Assembly: GCA_960531495.1 (NCBI GenBank)
Contig: OY482866.1
Span: 1,674,001-1,738,000 of the forward strand
Direction: 5' to 3'
Source: Zeus faber
Lineage: Eukaryota > Chordata > Actinopteri > Zeiformes > Zeidae
DNA: 64,000 bases
Shown here one piece after another: positions 12,187 to 26,900 of the stretch. A model generated the notes under the pieces. The model did no database searches. It was not told the DNA's origin and worked only from the letters and a program-made list of their open reading frames with translations. The first letter of the stretch is position 1; each line of letters opens with the position of its first letter. The position numbers and the translations under genes were made by a program.

Positions 12187-15100
12187 ATTAAACAATTGAA
12201 AGAAAGTTTGCAAGAAAGTTTGAAAAAAGAAAGATTGAAAGAAAGAATGAAAGAAAGATTGAAAGATAGATGGATAGAAAGATTGAAAGAAAGAAAGATT
12301 GAAAGAATAACAAAAGAAAGATTGAAAGATTGGAAGAAATATTGAAAGATAGAAAAATTGAAAGTAAGAAAGATTGAAAGAAAGAATTAAAGAAAGATTG
12401 AAAGATTGAAAGAAAGAATAAAAGAAAGATTGAAATATTGAAATATTGAAATAAAGAATGAAAGTTTGAAAGAAAGATTGAAAGAAAGATTTAAAGAAAG
12501 AAAGATTGAAAGAAATATTGAAAGAAAGATTGAAAGAAGGAATGAATGAAAGATTGAAAGACAGATTGAAAGAAAGATTGAAAGATTGAAGGAAAGAATG
12601 AAAGAAAGATTGAAAGAAAAATTGAAAGAAAGATTGAAAGAAAGATTGAAAGACTGAAGGAAAGAATGAAAGAAAGATGGAAAGAAAGATGGAAAGAAAG
12701 TTTGACAGAAAGAAAGATTGAAAGAAATATTGAAAGAAAGATTGAAAGAAAGAATGAAAGAAAGATTGAAAGATTGAAAGATTGAAAGATTGAAAGAAAG
12801 AATGAAAGAAAGACTGAAAGATTGAAAGAAAAATTGAAAGAAAGATTGAAAGATTGAAAGATTGAAAGAAAGATTGAAAGTTTGAAAGACAGATTGAAAG
12901 ACTGAAAGAAAGATTGCAAGAAAGATTGAAAAAACAGAAAGATTTAAAGATAGAATAACAGAAAGATTGAAAGAAAGATTGAAAAAAAAGAAAGATTGAA
13001 AGATTGAAAGAAATATTGAAAGACAGAAAGATTGAAAGAAACAATTAAAGAAAGATTGAAAGATTAAAATAAAGAATGAAAGAAAGATTGAAAGAAAGAT
13101 TGAAAGAAAGATTGAAAGAAAGATTGAATGAAAGATTGAAAGAAAGAATGAAACAAAGATTGAAATAAAGAATGAAAGAAAGACTGAAAGAAAGAATGAC
13201 GGACAGAAAGATTGAAAGAAAGAATGAAAGAAAGATTGAAAAAAAGATTGAAAGACTGAAAGAAAGAATGAAAGAAAGATTGAAAGATTAAACAATTGAA
13301 AGAACGATTGCAAGAAAGATTGAAAAAAGAAAGATTGAAAGAAAGAATGAAAGACTGAAGGAAAGAATGAAAGAAAGATTAAAAGAAAGAATGAAAGAAA
13401 GATTGAAAAATTGAAAGATTGAAAGAAAGACTAAAAGAAAGAAAAACGATTGAAAGAAAGATTGAAAGAAAGAATGAAAGAAAGAATGAAAGAAAGATTG
13501 AAAGAAACAATGAAAGAAAGATTGAAAGATTAAAAGAAAGAATGAAAGAAAGATTGAAAAATTGAAAGATTGAAAGAAAGATTGAAAGAAAGATTGAAAG
13601 ACTGAAGGAAAGAATGAAAGAAAGATGGAAAGAAAGAAAGATTGAAAGAACTATTGAAAGAAAGATTGAAAGAAAGAATGAAAGAAAGATTGAAAGAAAG
13701 ATGGAAAGAAAGATTGAAAGAAAGAAAGATTGAAAGAAATAATGAAAGAAAGATTGAAAGATTGAAAGAAAGAATGAAAGAAAGATTGAAAGATTGAAAT
13801 ATTGAAAGAAAGAATGAAAAAAAGATTGAAAGACTGAAAGAAAGAATGAAAGAAAGATTGAAAGATTAAACAATTGAAAGAAAGTTTGCAAGAAAGTTTG
13901 AAAAAAGAAAGATTGAAAGAAAGAATGAAAGAAAGATTGAAAGATAGATGGATAGAAAGATTGAAATAAAGAAAGATTGAAAGAATAACAAAAGAAAGAT
14001 TGAAAGATTGGAAGAAATATTGAAAGATAGAAAAATTGAAAGTAAGAAAGATTGAAAGAAAGAATTAAAGAAAGATTGAAAGATTGAAAGAAAGAATGAA
14101 AGAAAGATTGAAATATTGAAAGAAAGATTGAAATAAAGATTGAAAGTTGCAAAGAAAGATTGAAAGAAAGAAAGATTGAAAGAAATATTGAAAGAAAGAT
14201 TGAAAGATTGAAAGAAAGATTGAAAGAAAGAATGAAAGAAAGATTGAAAGATTGAAAGATTGAAATAAAGAATGAAAGAAAGATTGAAAGATTGAAAGAT
14301 TGAAATAAAGAATGAAAGTTTGAAAGAAAGATTTAAAAAAGGAAAGATTGAAAGTAAGAAAGATTGAAAGACATATTGAAAGAAAGATTGAAAGATTGAA
14401 AGAAAGAATGAAAGAAAGATTGAAAGAAAGATTGTAAGACTGAAGGAAAGAATGAAAGAAAGATTGAAATATTGAAAGAAAGAATGAAAGAAAGATTGAA
14501 AGATTGAAATATTGAAAGAAAGAATGAAAAAAAGATTGAAAGACTGAAAGAAAGAATGAAAGAAAGATTGAAAGATTAAACAATTGAAAGAAAGTTTGCA
14601 AGAAAGTTTGAAAGAAAGAATGAAAGAAAGATTGAAAGATAGATGGATAGAAAGATTGAAAGAAAGAAAGATTGAAAGAATAACAAAAGAAAGATTGAAA
14701 GATTGGAAGAAATATTGAAAGATAGAAAAATTGAAAGTAAGAAAGATTGAAAGAAAGAATTAAAGAAAGATTGAAAGATTGAAAGAAAGAATGAAAGAAA
14801 GATTGAAATATTGAAAGAAAGATTGAAATAAAGATTGAAAGTTTGAAAGAAAGATTGAAAGAAATATTTAAAGAAAGAAAGATTGAAAGAAATATTGAAA
14901 GAAAGATTGAAAGATTGAAAGAAAGATTGAAAGAAAGAATGAAAGAAAGATTGAAAGATTGAAAGATTGAAATACAGAATGAAAGAAAGATTGAAGGATT
15001 GAAAGATTGAAATAAAGAATGAAAGTTTGAAAGAAAGATTTAAAAAAGGAAAGATTGAAAGTAAGAAAGATTGAAAGACATATTGAAAGAAAGATTGAAA

Positions 15101-18100
15101 GAAAGAATGAAAGAAAGATTGAGAGAAAGATTGTAAGACTGAAGGAAAGAATGAAAGAAAGATTGAAAGAAAGAAAGATTGAACGATTGAATGATTGAAA
15201 GATTGAATGATTGAAAGATTGAAAGAAAGATTGAACGACTGAAAGATTGAAAGAAATATTGAAAGTTTGAAAGAAAGATTGAAAGACTGAAAGATAGATT
15301 GAAAGATTGAAGATTGAAAGATTGAAAGAAAGATTGAAAGAAAGATTGAACGACTGAAAGAAAGATTGAAAGACTGAAAGAAATAATGAAAGAAAGATTG
15401 AAAGAAAGAATGAAAGAAATATTGAAAGAAAGATGGAAAGAAAGATTGAAAGAAAGAAAGATTGAAAGATATAACAAAAGAAAGATTGAAAGAAATAATG
15501 AAAGAAAGATTGAACGATTGGAAGAAATATTGAAAGATAGAAAAATTGAAAGATTGAAAGATTGAAAGAAAGAATGAAAGAATGATTGAAAGATTGAAAG
15601 AAAGAATGAAAGAAAGATTGAAAGATTGAAATATTGACAGAAAGAATGAAAGAAAGACTGAAAGATTGAAAGAAAGATTGAAAGAAAGATTGAAAGATTG
15701 AAATATTTAAAGAAAGATTGAAAGAAAGAATGAAAGAACAATTGAAAGAAAGAATGAAAGAATGAAAGAAAAATTGACAGATTGAAAGAAATATTGAAAA
15801 AAGAAAGATTGAAAGAAAGAATGAAAGAAAGATTGAAAGAAAGAAAGATTGAAAGAAATAATAAAAGAAAGATTGAACGATTGGAAGAAAGAATGACAGA
15901 AAGATTGAAAGATTGAAAGATTGAAAGAAAGAATGAAAGAAAAATTGAAAGATTGAAAGATTGAAAGAAAGATTGAAAGATAGATTTAAAGAAAGATTGA
16001 AAGACTGAAAGAAAGATTGAAAGAAAGAAAGATCTATAGAAAGAATGAAAGAAAGATTGAAAAAAGAAAGATAGATTGAAAGAAAGATTGAAAGATTGAA
16101 AGAAAGAATGAAAGAAAGATTTAAAAAAAGATTGAAAAAAAGAAAGATTGAAAGAAAGATTGAAAGAAAGATTGAAAGACTGAAGGAAAGAATGAAAGAA
16201 AGATGGAAAGAAAGATGGAAAGAAAGATTGAAAGAAAGAAAGATTGAAAGAACTATTGAAAGAAAGATTGAAAGATTGAAAGAAAGAATGAAAGAAAGAT
16301 TGAAAGAAAGATGGAAAGAAAGATTGAAAGAAAGAAAGATTGAAAGAAATAATGAAAGAAAGATTGAACGATTGGAAGAAATTTTGAAAGATAGAAAAAT
16401 TGAAAGTAAGAAAGATTGAAAGAAAGAATGAAAGAAAGATTGAAAGATTGAAATATTGAAAGAAAGAATGAAAAAAAGATTGAAAGACTGAAAGAAAGAA
16501 TGAAAGAAAGATTGAAAGATTAAACAATTGAAAGAAAGTTTGCAAGAAAGTTTGAAAAAAGAAAGATTGAAAGAAAGAATGAAAGAAAGATTGAAAGATA
16601 TATGGATAGAAAGATTGAAAGAAAGAAAGATTGAAAGAATAACAAAAGAAAGATTGAAAGATTGGAAGAAATATACAAAGATAGAAAAATTGAAAGTAAG
16701 AAAGATTGAAAGAAAGAATTAAAGAAAGATTGAAAGATTGAAAGAAAGAATGAAAGAAAGATTGAAATATTGAAAGAAAGATTGAAATAAAGATTGAAAG
16801 TTTGAAAGAAAGATTGAAAGAAATATTTAAAGAAAGAAAGATTGAAAGAAAGATTGAATAATTGAAAGAAAGAATGAAAGAAAGATTGAAAGATTGAAAG
16901 ATTGAAATTAAGAATGAAAGAAAGATTGAAAGATTGAAAGATTGAAATAAAGAATGAAAGTTTGAAAGAAAGATTGAAAGAAAGATTTAAAAAAGGAAAG
17001 ATTGAAAGTAAGAAAGATTGAAAGACATATTGAAAGAAAGATTGAAAGATTGAAAGAAAGATTGAAAGAAAGAATGAAAGAAAGATTGAGAGAAAGATTG
17101 TAAGACTGAAGGAAAGAATGAAAGAAAGATTGAAAGAAAGAAAGATTGAAAGATTGAATGATTGAAAGATTGAATGATTGAAAGATTGAAAGAAAGATTG
17201 AACGACTGAAAGATTGAAAGAAATATTGAAAGTTTGAAAGAAAGATTGAAAGACTGAAAGATAGATTGAAAGATTGAAGATTGAAAGATTGAAAGAAAGA
17301 TTGAAAGAAAGATTGAACGACTGAAAGAAAGATTGAAAGACTGAAAGAAATAATGAAAGAAAGATTGAAAGAAAGAATGAAAGAAATATTGAAAGAAAGA
17401 TGGAAAGAAAGATTGAAAGAAAGAAAGATTGAAAGATATAACAAAAGAAAGATTGAAAGAAATAATGAAAGAAAGATTGAACGATTGGAAGAAATATTGA
17501 AAGATAGAAAAATTGAAAGATTGAAAGATTGAAAGAAAGAATGAAAGAAAGATTGAAAGATTGAAAGAAAGAATGAAAGAAAGATTGAAAGATTGAAATA
17601 TTGACAGAAAAAATGAAAGAAAGACTGAAAGATTGAAAGAAAGATTGAAAGAAAGATTGAAAGATTGAAATATTTAAAGAAAGATTGAAAGAAAGAATGA
17701 AAGAACAATTGAAAGAAAGAATGAAAGAATGAAAGAAAAATTGACAGATTGAAAGAAATATTGAAAAAAGAAAGATTGAAAGAAAGAATGAAAGAAAGAT
17801 TGAAAGAAAGATTGAAAGAAAGAAAGATTGAAAGAAATAATAAAAGAAAGATTGAACGATTGGAAGAAAGAATGACAGAAAGATTGAAAGATTGAAAGAT
17901 TGAAAGAAAGAATGAAAGAAAAATTGAAAGATTGAAAGATTGAAAGAAAGATTGAAAGATAGATTTAAAGAAAGATTGAAAGACTGAATTGAAAGAAAGA
18001 TTGAAAGAAAGATTGAAAGATTGAAAGAAAGAATGAAAGAAAGATTGAAAGATTGAAAGATTGAAATTAAGAATGAAAGAAAGATTGAAAGATTGAAAGA

Positions 18101-21100
18101 TTGAAATAAAGAATGAAAGTTTGAAAGAAAGATTGAAAGAAAGATTTAAAAAAGGAAAGATTGAAAGTAAGAAAGATTGAAAGACATATTGAAAGAAAGA
18201 TTGAAAGATTGAAAGAAAGATTGAAAGAAAGAATGAAAGAAAGATTGTAAGACTGAAGGAAAGAATGAAAGAAAGATTGAAAGAAAGAAAGATTGAAAGA
18301 TTGAATGATTGAAAGATTGAATGATTGAAAGATTGAAAGAAAGATTGAAAGAAAGATTGAACGACTGAAAGATTGAAAGAAATATTGAAAGTTTGAAAGA
18401 AAGATTGAAAGACTGAAACATAGATTGAAAGATTGAAGATTGAAAGATTGAAAGAAAGATTGAACGACTGAAAGAAAGATTGAAAGACTGAAAGAAATAA
18501 TGAAATAAAGATTGAAAGAAAGAATGAAAGAAATATTGAAAGAAAGATGGAAAGAAAGATTGAAAGAAAGAAAGATTGAAAGATATAACAAAAGAAAGAT
18601 TGAAAGAAATAATGAAAGAAAGATTGAACGATTGGAAGAAATATTGAAAGATAGAAAAATTTAAAGATTGAAAGATTGAAAGAAAGAATGAAAGAAAGAT
18701 TGAAAGATTGAAAGAAAGAATGAAAGAAAGATTGAAAGATTGAAATATTGAAAGAAAGAATGAAAGATTGAAAGATTGAAATATTTAAAGAAAGATTGAA
18801 AGAAAGAATGAAAGAACAATTGAAAGAAAGAATGAAAGAATGAAAGAAAAATTGACAGATTGAAAGAAATATTGAAAAAAGAAAGATTGAAAGAAAGAAT
18901 GAAAGAAAGATTGAAAGAAAGATGGAAAGAAAGAAAGATTGAAAGAAATAATAAAAGAAAGATTGAACGATTGGAAGAAAGAATGACAGAAAGATTGAAA
19001 GATTGAAATATTGAAAGAAAGAATGAAAAAAAGATTGAAAGACTGAAAGAAAGAATGAAAGAAAGATTGAAAGATTAAACAATTTAAAGAAAGTTTGCAA
19101 GAAAGATTGAAAAAAGAAAGATTGAAAGAAAAAATCAAAAAAAGATTGATAGATAGATGGATAGAAAGATTGAAAGAAAGAAAGATTTAAAGAATAACAA
19201 AAGAAAGATTGAAAGATTGGAAGAAATATTGAAAGATAGAAAAATTGAAAGTAAGAAAGATTGAAAGAAAAAATTAAAGAAAGATTCAAAGATTGAAAGA
19301 AAGAATGAAAGAAAGGTTGAAAGATTGAAATATTGAAAGAAAGAATGAAAGAAAGATTGAAAGATTGAAAGAAAGATTGAAAGAAAGTTTGAAAGATTGA
19401 AAGATCGAAATAAAGATTGAAAGTTTGAAAGAAAGATTGAAAGAAAGATTTAAAGAAAGAAAGATTGAAAGAAATATTGAAAGAAAGATTGAAAGAAAGA
19501 TTGAAAGAAAGAATGAAAGAAAGATTGAAAGATTGAAAGATTGAAATAAAGAATGAAAGTTTGAAAGAAAGATTTTAAGAAAGAAAGATTGAAAGTAAGA
19601 AGATTGAAAGAAATATTGAAAGAAAGATTGAAAGATTGAAAGAAAGATTGAAAGAAAGAATGAAAGAAAGATTGAAAGAAAGATTGAAAGAAAGATTGAA
19701 AGAAAGATTGAAAGAAAGATTGAAAGACTGAAGGAAAGAATGAAAGAAAGATTGAAAGAAAGATTGAAAGAAAGAACGATTGAAAGAAAGATTGAAAGAT
19801 TGAATGATTGAAAGAAAGACTGAAAGATAGATTGAAAGATTGAAGATTGAAAGATTCAAAGAAAGATTGAAAGAAAGATTGAACGACTGAAAGATTGAAA
19901 GAAAGATTGAAGTTTGAAACAAATTTTGAAAGACTGAAAGAAAGAATGAAAGAAAGATTGAAAGAAATATTGAAAAAAGAAAGATTGAAAGAAAATTTGA
20001 AAGAAAGATTGAAAGAAGGAATGAAAGAAAGATTGAATGAAATATTGAAAGACAGAAAGATTGAAAGAAACAATGAAAGAAAGATTGAAAGATTAAAAGA
20101 AAGAATGAAAGAAAGATTGAAAAATTGAAATATTGAAAGAAAGAATGAAAGAAAGATTGAAAGATTGAAATAAAGATTGAAAGTTTGAAAGAAAGATTGA
20201 AAGAAAGATTTAAAGAAAGAAAGATTGAAAGAAATATTGAAAGAAAGATTGAAAGTTTGAAAGAAAGATTGAAAGAAAGAATGAACGATTGAAATCTTGA
20301 AATAAATAATGAAAGTTTGAAAGAAAGATTGAGAGAAAGATTTAAAGAAAGAAAGATTGAAAGAAATATTGAAAGAAAGATTGAAAGATTGAAAGAAAGA
20401 ATGAATGAAAGATTGAAAGAAAGATTGAAAGAAAGATTGAAAGATTGAAGGAAAGAATGAAAGAAAGATTGAAAGAAAAAATGAAAGAAAGATTGAAAGA
20501 AAGATTGAAAGACTGAACGAAAGAATGAAAGAAAGATGGAAAGAAAGATGGAAAGAAGATTGACAGAAAGAAAGATTGAAAGAAATATTGAAAGAAAGAT
20601 TAAAAGATTGAAAGAAAGAATGAAAGAAAGAATGAAAGAAAGATTGAAAGAAAGAATGAAAGAAAGACTGAAAGATTGAAAGAAAAATTGAAAGAAAGAT
20701 TGAAAGATTGAAAGAAAGATTGAAAGTTTGAAAGACAGATTGAAAGACTGAAAGAAAGATTGCAAGAAAGATTGAAAAAACAAAGATTTAAAGATAGAAT
20801 AAAAGAAAGATTGAAAGAAAGATTGAAAAAAAAAGAAAGATTGAAAGATTGAAAGAAATATTGAAAGACAGAAAGATTGAAAGAAAGAATGAAAGAAAGA
20901 TTGAAAGATTAAAATAAAGAATGAAAGAAAGATTGAAAGAAAGATTGAAAGAAAGATTGAACGATTGGAAGAAATATTGAAAGATAGAAAAATTGAAAGT
21001 ACGAAAGATTGAAAGAAAGAATGAAAGAAAGATTGAAAGATGGATGGAAAGAAAGATTGAAAGAAAGAAAGATTGAAAGAATAACAAAAGAAAGATTGAA

Positions 21101-23904
21101 AGATTTGAAGAAATATTGAAAGATAGAAAAATTGAAAGAAAGAAAGATTGAAAGATTGAAAGATTGAAATAAAGATTGAAAGTTTGAAAGAAAGATTGAA
21201 AGAAAGATTTAAAGAAAGAAAGATTGAAAGAAAGATTGAAAGAAAGATTGAAAGATTGAAAGAAAGATTGAAAGAAAGAATGAAAGAAAGATTGAACGAT
21301 TGAAATATTGAAATAAAGAATGAAAGTTTGAAAGAAAGATTGAAAGAAAGATTTAAAGAAAGAAAGATTGAAAGTAAAAAAGATTGAAAGAAATATTGAA
21401 AGAAAGATTGAAAGATTGAAAGAAGGAATGAATGAAAGATTGAAAGAAAGATTGAAAGAAAGATTGAAAGATTGAAGGAAAGAATGAAAGAAAGATTGAA
21501 AGAAAAATTGAAAGAAAGATTGAAAGAAAGATTGAAAGACTGAAGGAAAGAATGAAAGAAAGATGGAAAGAAAGATTGACAGAAAGAAAGATTGAAAGAA
21601 ATATTGAAAGAAAGACTGAAAGATTGAAAGAAAGAATGAAAGATTGAAAGATTGAAAGATTGAAAGAAAGAATGAAAGAAAGACTGAAAGATTGAAAGAA
21701 AAATTGAAAGAAAGATTGAAAGATTGAAAGATTGAAAGAAAGATTGAAAGTTTGAAAGACAGATTGAAAGACTGAAAGAAAGATTGCAAGAAAGATTGAA
21801 AAAACAGAAAGATTTAAAGATAGAATAAAAGAAAGATTGAAAAAAAAAGAAAGATTGAAAGATTGAAAGAAATATTGAAAGACAGAAAGATTGAAAGAAA
21901 CAATTAAAGAAAGATTGAATGATTAAAATAAAGAATGAAAGAACGATTGAAAGAAAGATTGAAAGAAAGATTGAAAGAAAGATTGAATGAAAGATTGAAA
22001 GAAAGAATGAAACAAAGATTGAAATAAAGAATGAAAGAAAGACTGAAAGAAAGAATGACGGACAGAAAGATTGAAAGAAAGAATGAAAGAAAGATTGAAA
22101 AAAAGATTGAAAGACTGAAAGAAAGAATGAAAGAAAGATTGAAAGATTAAACAATTGAAAGAACGATTGCAAGAAAGATTGAAAAAAGAAAGATTGAAAG
22201 AAAGAATGAAAGACTGAAGGAAAGAATGAAAGAAAGATTGAAAGATTAAAAGAAAGAATGAAAGAAAGATTGAAAAATTGATAGATTGAAAGAAAGACTA
22301 AAAGAAAGAAAGAACGATTGAAAGAAAGATTGAAAGAAAGAATGAAAGAAAGATTGAAAGAAACAATGAAAGAAAGATTGAAAGATTAAAAGAAAGAATG
22401 AAAGAAAGAAAGAACGATTGAAAGAAAGATTGAAAGAAAGAATGAAAGAATGAATGAAAGAAAGATTGAAAGATTAAACAATTGAAAGAAAGATTGCAAG
22501 AAAGATTGAAAAAAGAAAGATTGAAAGAAAGAATGAAAGAAAGATGGAAAGAAAGATTGAAAGAAAGAAAGATTGAAAGAGATAAAAGAAAGATTGAAAG
22601 AAATAATGAAAGAAAGATTGAACGATTGGAAGAAATTTTGAAAGATAGAAAAATTGAAAGTAAGAAAGATTGAAAGAAAGAATGAAAGAAAGATTGAAAG
22701 ATTGAAAGAAAGAATGAAAAAAAGATTGAAAGACTGAAAGAAAGAATGAAAGAAAGATTGAAAGATTAAACAATTGAAAGAAAGTTTGCAAGAAAGTTTG
22801 AAAAAAGAAAGATTGAAAGAAAGAATGAAAGAAAGATTGAAAGATAGATGGATAGAAAGATTGAAAGAAAGAAAGATTGAAAGAATAACAAAAGAAAGAT
22901 TGAAAGATTGGAAGAAATATTGAAAGATAGAAAAACTGAAAGTAAAAAAGATTGAAAGAAAGAATTAAAGAAAGAAAGATTGAAAGAAATAATGAAAGAA
23001 AGATTGAACGATTGGAAGAAATTTTGAAAGATAGAAAAATTTAAAGTAAGAAAGATTGAAAGAAAGAATGAAAGAAAGATTGAAAGATTGAAATATTGAT
23101 AGAAAGAATGAAAAAAAGATTGAAAGATTGAAATATTGATAGAAAGAATGAAAAAAAGATTGAAAGACTGAAAGAAAGAATGAAAGAAAGATTGAAAGAT
23201 TAAACAATTGAAAGAAAGTTTGCAAGAAAGTTTGAAAAAAGAAAGATTGAAAGAAAGAATGAAAGAAAGATTGAAAGATAGATGGATAGAAAGATTGAAA
23301 GAAAGAAAGATTGAAAGAATAACAAAAGAAAGATTGAAAGATTGGAAGAAATATTGAAAGATAGAAAAATTGAAAGTAAGAAAGATTGAAAGAAAGAATT
23401 AAAGAAAGATTGAAAGATTGAAAGAAAGAATGAAAGAAAGATTGAAATATTGAAAGAAAGATTGAAATAAAGATTGAAAGTTTGAAAGAAAGATTGAAAG
23501 AAAGATTTAAAGAAAGAAAGATTGAAAGAAATATTGAAAGAAAGATTGAAAGATTGAAAGAAAGATTGAAAGAAAGAATGAAAGAAAGATTGAAAGATTG
23601 AAAGATTGAAATAAAGAATGAAAGAAAGATTGAAAGATTGAAAGATTGAAATAAAGAATGAAAGTTTGAAAGAAAGATTGAAAGAAAGATTGAAAGAAAG
23701 ATTGAAAGAAAGAAAGATTGAAAGAAAGAATGAAACAAAGATTGAAATAAAGAATGAAAGAAAGATTGAAAGAAAGATAGAAAGAAAGATTGAAAAATTG
23801 AAAGAAAGATTGAAAAAAAGATTGAAAGACTGAAAGAAAGAATGAAAGAAAGATTGAAAGATTAAACAATTGAAAGAAAGTTTGCAAGAAAGATTGAAAA
23901 AAGA
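11226..23904 (+). repeat. Large tandem duplication II, first copy
   Basis: The block repeats directly downstream. The offset is 12,679 at the left end, 12,691 near 12,100-12,900, constant at 12,722 from about 13,600 to 21,800, then 12,714 and finally 12,754 at the right end. Over the long constant stretch only a few substitutions were noticed, for example GAATGATT near 15,590 against GAAAGATT near 28,310. Identity there is clearly above 99%. The left edge lies inside the second copy of duplication I. The right edge is set near 23,915, where similarity with 36,670 ends. Confidence 0.9.
19670..19725 (+). repeat. Short pure 12-mer run
   Basis: GATT words occur exactly 12 bases apart at 19,670, 19,682, 19,694, 19,706 and 19,718, ending at a GACTGAAGG mark. 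The sister run near 32,392-32,447 has the same unit number. Confidence 0.85.
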
Positions 23905-26900
23905 AAGATTGAAAGATTGAAAGATTGAAAGAAAGATTGAAAGTTTGAAAGACAGATTGAAAGACTGAAAGAAAGATTGCAAGAAAGATTGAAAAAACAG
24001 AAAGATTTAAAGATAGAATAAAAGAAAGATTGAAAGAAAGATTGAAAAAAAAGAAAGATTGAAAGATTGAAAGAAATATTGAAAGACAGAAAGATTGAAA
24101 GGAACAATTAAAGAAAGATTGAAAGATTAAAATAAAGAATGAAAGAACGATTGAAAGAAAGATTGAAAGAAAGATTGAAAGAAAGATTGAATGAAAGATT
24201 GAAAGAAAGAATGAAACAAAGATTGAAATAAAGAATGAAAGAAAGACTGAAAGAAAGAATGACGGACAGAAAGATTGAAAGAAAGAATGAAAGAAAGATT
24301 GAAAAAAAGATTGAAAGACTGAAAGAAAGAATGAAAGAAAGATTGAAAGATTAAACAATTGAAAGAACGATTGCAAGAAAGATTGAAAGTAAGAAAGATT
24401 GAAAGACATATTGAAAGAAAGATTGAAAGATTGAAAGAAAGATTGAAAGAAAGAATGAAAGAAAGATTGAAAGAAAGATTGTAAGACTGAAGGAAAGAAT
24501 GAAAGAAAGATTGAAATATTGAAAGAAAGAATGAAAGAAAGATTGAAAGATTGAAATATTGAAAGAAAGAATGAAAAAAAGATTGAAAGACTGAAGGAAA
24601 GAATGAAAGAAAGATGGAAAGAAAGATGGAAAGAAAGAAAGATTGAAAGAACTATTGAAAGAAAGATTGAAAGATTGAAAGAAAGAATGAAAGAAAGATT
24701 GAAAGAAAGATGGAAAGAAAGATTGAAAGAAAGAAAGATTGAAAGAAATAATGAAAGAAAGATTGAACGATTGGAAGAAATTTTGAAAGATAGAAAAATT
24801 GAAAGTAAGAAAGATTGAAAGAAAGAATGAAAGAAAGATTGAAAGATTGAAAGAAAGAATGAAAGAAAGATTGAAAGATTAAACAATTGAAAGAAAGTTT
24901 GCAAGAAAGTTTGAAAAAAGAAAGATTGAAAGAAAGAATGAAAGAAAGATTGAAAGATAGATGGATAGAAAGATTGAAAGAAAGAAAGATTGAAAGAATA
25001 ACAAAAGAAAGATTGAAAGATTGGAAGAAATATTGAAAGATAGAAAAATTGAAAGTAAGAAAGATTGAAAGAAAGAATTAAAGAAAGATTGAAAGATTGA
25101 AAGAAAGAATAAAAGAAAGATTGAAATATTGAAATATTGAAATAAAGAATGAAAGTTTGAAAGAAAGATTGAAAGAAAGATTTAAAGAAAGAAAGATTGA
25201 AAGAAATATTGAAAGAAAGATTGAAAGAAGGAATGAATGAAAGATTGAAAGACAGATTGAAAGAAAGATTGAAAGATTGAAGGAAAGAATGAAAGAAAGA
25301 TTGAAAGAAAAATTGAAAGAAAGATTGAAAGAAAGATTGAAAGACTGAAGGAAAGAATGAAAGAAAGATGGAAAGAAAGATGGAAAGAAAGTTTGACAGA
25401 AAGAAAGATTGAAAGAAATATTGAAAGAAAGATTGAAAGAAAGAATGAAAGAAAGATTGAAAGATTGAAAGATTGAAAGATTGAAAGAAAGAATGAAAGA
25501 AAGACTGAAAGATTGAAAGAAAAATTGAAAGAAAGATTGAAAGATTGAAAGATTGAAAGAAAGATTGAAAGTTTGAAAGACAGATTGAAAGACTGAAAGA
25601 AGATTGCAAGAAAGATTGAAAAAACAGAAAGATTTAAAGATAGAATAACAGAAAGATTGAAAGAAAGATTGAAAAAAAAGAAAGATTGAAAGATTGAAAG
25701 AAATATTGAAAGACAGAAAGATTGAAAGAAACAATTAAAGAAAGATTGAAAGATTAAAATAAAGAATGAAAGAAAGATTGAAAGAAAGATTGAAAGAAAG
25801 ATTGAAAGAAAGATTGAATGAAAGATTGAAAGAAAGAATGAAACAAAGATTGAAATAAAGAATGAAAGAAAGACTGAAAGAAAGAATGACGGACAGAAAG
25901 ATTGAAAGAAAGAATGAAAGAAAGATTGAAAAAAAGATTGAAAGACTGAAAGAAAGAATGAAAGAAAGATTGAAAGATTAAACAATTGAAAGAACGATTG
26001 CAAGAAAGATTGAAAAAAGAAAGATTGAAAGAAAGAATGAAAGACTGAAGGAAAGAATGAAAGAAAGATTAAAAGAAAGAATGAAAGAAAGATTGAAAAA
26101 TTGAAAGATTGAAAGAAAGACTAAAAGAAAGAAAAACGATTGAAAGAAAGATTGAAAGAAAGAATGAAAGAAAGAATGAAAGAAAGATTGAAAGAAACAA
26201 TGAAAGAAAGATTGAAAGATTAAAAGAAAGAATGAAAGAAAGATTGAAAAATTGAAAGATTGAAAGAAAGACGTAAAGAAAGAAAGAACGATTGAAAGAA
26301 AGATTGAAAGAAAGATTGAAAGACTGAAGGAAAGAATGAAAGAAAGATGGAAAGAAAGAAAGATTGAAAGAACTATTGAAAGAAAGATTGAAAGAAAGAA
26401 TGAAAGAAAGATTGAAAGAAAGATGGAAAGAAAGATTGAAAGAAAGAAAGATTGAAAGAAATAATGAAAGAAAGATTGAAAGATTGAAAGAAAGAATGAA
26501 AGAAAGATTGAAAGATTGAAATATTGAAAGAAAGAATGAAAAAAAGATTGAAAGACTGAAAGAAAGAATGAAAGAAAGATTGAAAGATTAAACAATTGAA
26601 AGAAAGTTTGCAAGAAAGTTTGAAAAAAGAAAGATTGAAAGAAAGAATGAAAGAAAGATTGAAAGATAGATGGATAGAAAGATTGAAATAAAGAAAGATT
26701 GAAAGAATAACAAAAGAAAGATTGAAAGATTGGAAGAAATATTGAAAGATAGAAAAATTGAAAGTAAGAAAGATTGAAAGAAAGAATTAAAGAAAGATTG
26801 AAAGATTGAAAGAAAGAATGAAAGAAAGATTGAAATATTGAAAGAAAGATTGAAATAAAGATTGAAAGTTGCAAAGAAAGATTGAAAGAAAGAAAGATTG